A DNA stretch of 64,000 nt, taken from Nymphaea colorata (taxonomy: Eukaryota > Streptophyta > Magnoliopsida > Nymphaeales > Nymphaeaceae). The position numbers and the translations under genes are program-made. The stretch covers positions 23,099,934-23,163,933 of the forward strand of contig NC_045138.2 of assembly GCF_008831285.2 (NCBI RefSeq), written 5' to 3'. Numbering within the stretch: position 1 is the first letter of the stretch; every line of letters starts with the position of its first letter. Of this stretch, positions 61,036 to 64,000 are shown piece after piece. The notes below the pieces were generated by a model. It saw only the letters and a list, made by a program, of their open reading frames with translations, was not told where the DNA came from and ran no database searches.

Positions 61036-62606
61036 GCTCTAACATGCTTCGCAAACTGACACACATCACAAGATAACATGGAAATATTCAAACTGGAACA
61101 TAATTCAGGGAACAATTGTTTCAAAATCCCAAAAGGGAGATGACCAAGGCGTTCATGCCAATACAAAAATAACTGACGACAGTCTTCTTTCTTCTTCTCT
61201 GTCCTGCTAACTGCTGACATAAGAGCTGCGGCAACGTGTATAGGAAGCTGATACAAGCCATCAGTCACCAAACCAATCCCAATCTTCTTCCCTATCACCA
61301 AGTCCTGCAAAACACAACGTTTTTCAGAAAATATAAATTCACAGTTCAGTTCCTTGGTAATCTTGCTAACAGATAAAAGATTTAGGGGAAGATGGGGAAC
61401 ATGCAAGGCTCCATGCACTAAAGAATTGTTCAACAAAGAAAGACTCCCTTTTCCTGCCATAGAGGTAAAGGAACCATCAGCAAGGGATACACGTTCCTTT
61501 CCCGAGGATAGCTTGTAGTCATGAAAGAGTTTGGGGTTGCCAGTCATGTGATGAGTGGCACCGCTATCAACAATCCACTCCCCCATGCAAGAAGTACCTT
61601 TTTCACCCGAAACGGCCAGTGCCTGATTGACCTTCACCTCATCTGACGTGTCTGCCTGACCAACATCAATCTGGCTCAAATATGCAATCCGTTCCATAGA
61701 AATAAAAACTTTACCATCACTAGGGTTCATTGCATTCGAAACAGGCTTCTTCCCACCAGAAGACCTCCCCCTACTATTCTTCTTGTCTGGATGCAGGTCC
61801 CAACAAAACTCCATAGTGTGACCTAGTTTTTTGCAGTGAGTACATTTACGGGAGGAACAGGTAGTTCCCATAGAGGCATGGCTAACGAAGGCCGACCGTT
61901 CATTGTGAGACATGTGATCCCCCTTTCTCCCATTTATGACCAGCCGCCTTTGCTCTTCAGCTTCAACATGAGAATAAACATCTTCAATACTGAATGATTC
62001 TTCAGAGTTAAGAATCTGACTCCTTATATTTTCGAATTCATCGTTCAGTCCGGCTAAGAAAAGGAATATTCTCTTCTCCCACTCCTTGGTCATATAATGC
62101 ATTTGGTCTTGAGGACAACTCCAGATATCATCAGAATGGTAGTTAAGATCCTCCCACTTAGATTTTAATGTGGCGTAGAAATCAGCGATCGAGAGATCCT
62201 CTTGTCGAAGAGCATACAAGTCCTTCATTAGTTGATACACATGAACTTTTCTCTTCTTTTGACCATACATTTGTTCCAAAATAATCCACATATCTCTGGC
62301 AGTCTTCTTACGAAAAATGAGAGGTTGAATGTCCGAGGATACTGAACTAACAATCCACGTTTTTACTTGGTTGTCCTCAAGAAACCAAGTATCTCAAGTC
62401 ATACTATTTGCAGCAGGTTCAACCTTACTCCCATTCACATAGGCAATACGGCCTCGACCAGCTATACCCATAGTGATGGCAGCAGACCACTTATGGTAAG
62501 ACGGATGATAGTAACCTGAACCTAAACATTCTCAGTTCTATAAGCCCTGATTTCAGTCTGACCAGTGCTGACGGTCAAAGAGGAAGATGCTACCATGATC
62601 ACGAAC
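61035..62606 (-). pseudogene. 5' fragment of a third Copia element (gag-protease-integrase N-terminus)
   Basis: A close relative of the outer Copia element. Gag starts MVASSSLTVSTG near 62598. The frame is disturbed near 62500-62520 and has a TGA at 62395-62397 where relatives have TGG, then is open down to 61035. It carries CTHCKKLGHTMEFC, WIVDSGATHHMTG, SLADGSFTSMAGKGSLS and the integrase zinc-finger start (YWHERLGHLPF, CDVCQFAKH). It stops abruptly after HVRA, joined to host exon sequence. No LTR or primer site is visible upstream, so both ends are truncated. It serves as the uninterrupted reference for the nested insertion at 4536/9810. Confidence 0.9.
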
Positions 62607-63001
62607 CATGCTACAGCAACAAAAAAATGGCACCAACGTCAACAGAGAGCACTGACAGCATTCCTGTCAAGCTCCCTACAGCACATTGATGTCTTCCCAT
62701 CTTAGTCTGATGTGGCCATGTTTACTCCAAGTTCCCAAATTGGCAAATCTAGAAAAGCATAGAGTAACCGGTTCTTGACCCGGCCCGCACGCGGTCCTTT
62801 GTTTTTTAAACTTGTCCCTCGGTCTATTTTTTCTCTCTCTCTCTGATCTTGAAAAGGGCAAGAACACGGATCTTGAAAAGGGCAAGAACGCGGTCTGTTT
62901 TCCTGCTGCGTGATCGCAACAGCAATGGAGATCATGCTGCATGGAGATCAGGGTTTCGCTGAATCTGCAATGGAGGTGGAGGTTCTGGTGCCAGCAATGA
63001 A
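62607..63001. other. Mixed non-coding sequence with short tandem duplications
   Basis: A GATCTTGAAAAGGGCAAGAAC unit is repeated twice at about 62846-62891. A block around GCAACAGCAATGGAGATCA (about 62915-62975) recurs at about 63175-63220. No protein is recognised. Confidence 0.5.
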
Positions 63002-63073
63002 GGTGAGGGTCGAGTCGCAAATCAAGGTGAGGGTCGAGTCGCAAATTAAGGTGAGGGTCGACTCACAAATCAA
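63002..63073. repeat. Three 24-bp tandem repeats
   Basis: Units 63002-63025, 63026-63049 and 63050-63073, each of the form GGTGAGGGTCGAGTCGCAAA plus TCAA, with a few substitutions. A partial related unit lies near 63290-63315. Confidence 0.9.
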
Positions 63074-63579
63074 GGTTCTCTAGCAATGATGTTTTCCCTC
63101 GCTTTTTAAAATTGTCCCTTCTCTCTTAGGATTGTCGATCTTTTTTCATCTAAGCTTGCTTTTCTTGCTGCGCGAACGCAACAGCAATGGAGATCAGAGT
63201 TTCGCTGAATCTGCAATAGAGGAGGTTTTGGTGCCATCCCATCCAATCGAATCTGCAATTAAGGTGAAGGTCAAGGTTCTCTAGCAATGAAGGTGAGGGT
63301 CTGAGTCGCAAATCAAGGTTCACTGGAGAGATCTAGCAATGGTCCACCGGAAAATCAGAATCATCTTTTGGTTCGCCAGGGACGAGTTCAACCTCTCCAA
63401 GGCCAAATCAGGTACAGTTCCGCAAAGAGAGTGAATGCTTAAATCTGTGATGTCACTGGCTCTGAGAGGTATCGTTCTCTTTCATTTTCCACTTAGGCCT
63501 CATTTTCTCCTTTCTTCTAGAATTTCTTCCAGAACCCTAATGTGGTTTTTCTTCTTGTTTTCTTGTCATGTTTGGGAAT
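63074..63579. other. Unassigned DNA with scattered repeat echoes
   Basis: Contains further AAGGTGAGGGTC- and CTCTAGCAATG-type words related to the array just upstream. No coding region is supported. Confidence 0.35.
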
Positions 63580-63852
63580 GCCTATTGTTTTTCTTCTTGC
63601 ACATCCACGAAAGATCGTTGCATTCAATTCCTCTGAGTTCAGCCTAAATGCCATTCATCTCTTGGCAGATACCTTTTTTGTTTTTCTTGCTTTTTTTCTT
63701 TTTTTTTTCTTTTGCATTCAGGTTTTTGCCCTTTTCTTTTTTTTTCTTTCTTGCTTTTGATTTTTTTTTTAGGCCAACCTTCACCTTTGAGGGAATACCT
63801 CACCACCCCAAACGGCAAAGACTACTACGGAGCTCTACCACTTCGGTGGTGA
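63580..63852 (-). repeat. Repeat R1, third copy (partial)
   Basis: Matches 23995-24190 in the same orientation, including ACATCC..GAAAGATCGTTGCATTC, a long T-rich tract and the GGGAATACCTCACCACC/CCACCACTTCGGTGG end. The window ends soon after, so its full extent is unknown. Confidence 0.7.
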
Positions 63853-64000
63853 TGTGAATCTCACCATTGTTCATTAAGATCCATGGTGCTCCTAGATCTA
63901 CAGCGAAAGAAACACACTCTTGTTGATAGACTGAGCTTTGCTTTGAATCTTTTTAATTTTAACTCTCGCTCAACAAACAGATGCTGGTTCAACAGTTTTA

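Overview
The window looks like a repeat-dominated stretch of an angiosperm nuclear genome. It is AT-rich and has no bacterial gene organisation. It carries plant Ty1/Copia elements whose primer sites match initiator tRNA-Met, hAT-type miniature elements, long (TA)n tracts, a degenerate AT-rich satellite, and scattered exon-sized coding pieces with plant-type splice sites. No complete, intact host gene is visible. The species cannot be named from the sequence.

Layout. Positions 1-638 are the 3' end of a plus-strand Copia element. Positions 1309-11753 are a complete but broken minus-strand Copia element with 5-bp target duplications (GTGGT). A second, related Copia element (4537-9809, duplication CAAAC) sits inside its integrase region. 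Positions 12604-16302 hold exon-like pieces of one or more unrecognised minus-strand genes, interrupted by a LINE-like insertion (13225-14375) that itself carries a miniature TIR element. Positions 18569-19270 are a probable solo LTR. Positions 20600-24745 contain two oppositely oriented copies of a repeat flanking an inverted copy of sequence also found at 40 and 59 kb. Positions 27258-27900 are a hAT-type MITE beside a fragment resembling the extracellular part of a wall-associated/LRK10-like receptor kinase (28100-28369). Positions 30840-35050 are a degenerate AT-rich satellite.

The dominant structure of the right half is a direct segmental duplication, copy A (about 33568-42343) and copy B (about 52380-60981), roughly 96% identical where I compared them. 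Each copy carries satellite, a large putative Gypsy-type LTR and the 3' end of a minus-strand host gene. Copy A has an internal rearranged and inverted segment, and copy B has an 85-bp deletion. Between the copies lie a (TA)n tract, a callose synthase exon relic with an in-frame TGA (45115-45213), two strange TA-rich islands almost free of A or T runs (46010-48110 and 51330-52140), a TRIM-like LTR pair and a GC-rich hAT MITE. Copy B is abutted by a 5' fragment of a third Copia element (61035-62606). The window ends in short tandem repeats and another copy of the 21/24-kb repeat.

Nothing here works as a pathway. The coding content is retroelement polyprotein (gag, protease, integrase, reverse transcriptase, RNase H), all of it disabled, plus host exon relics. 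The main interest is structural: nested insertion chronology, a young but defective retroelement, complex duplication with inversion, and unexplained compositional islands. I found no unambiguous new biological system.
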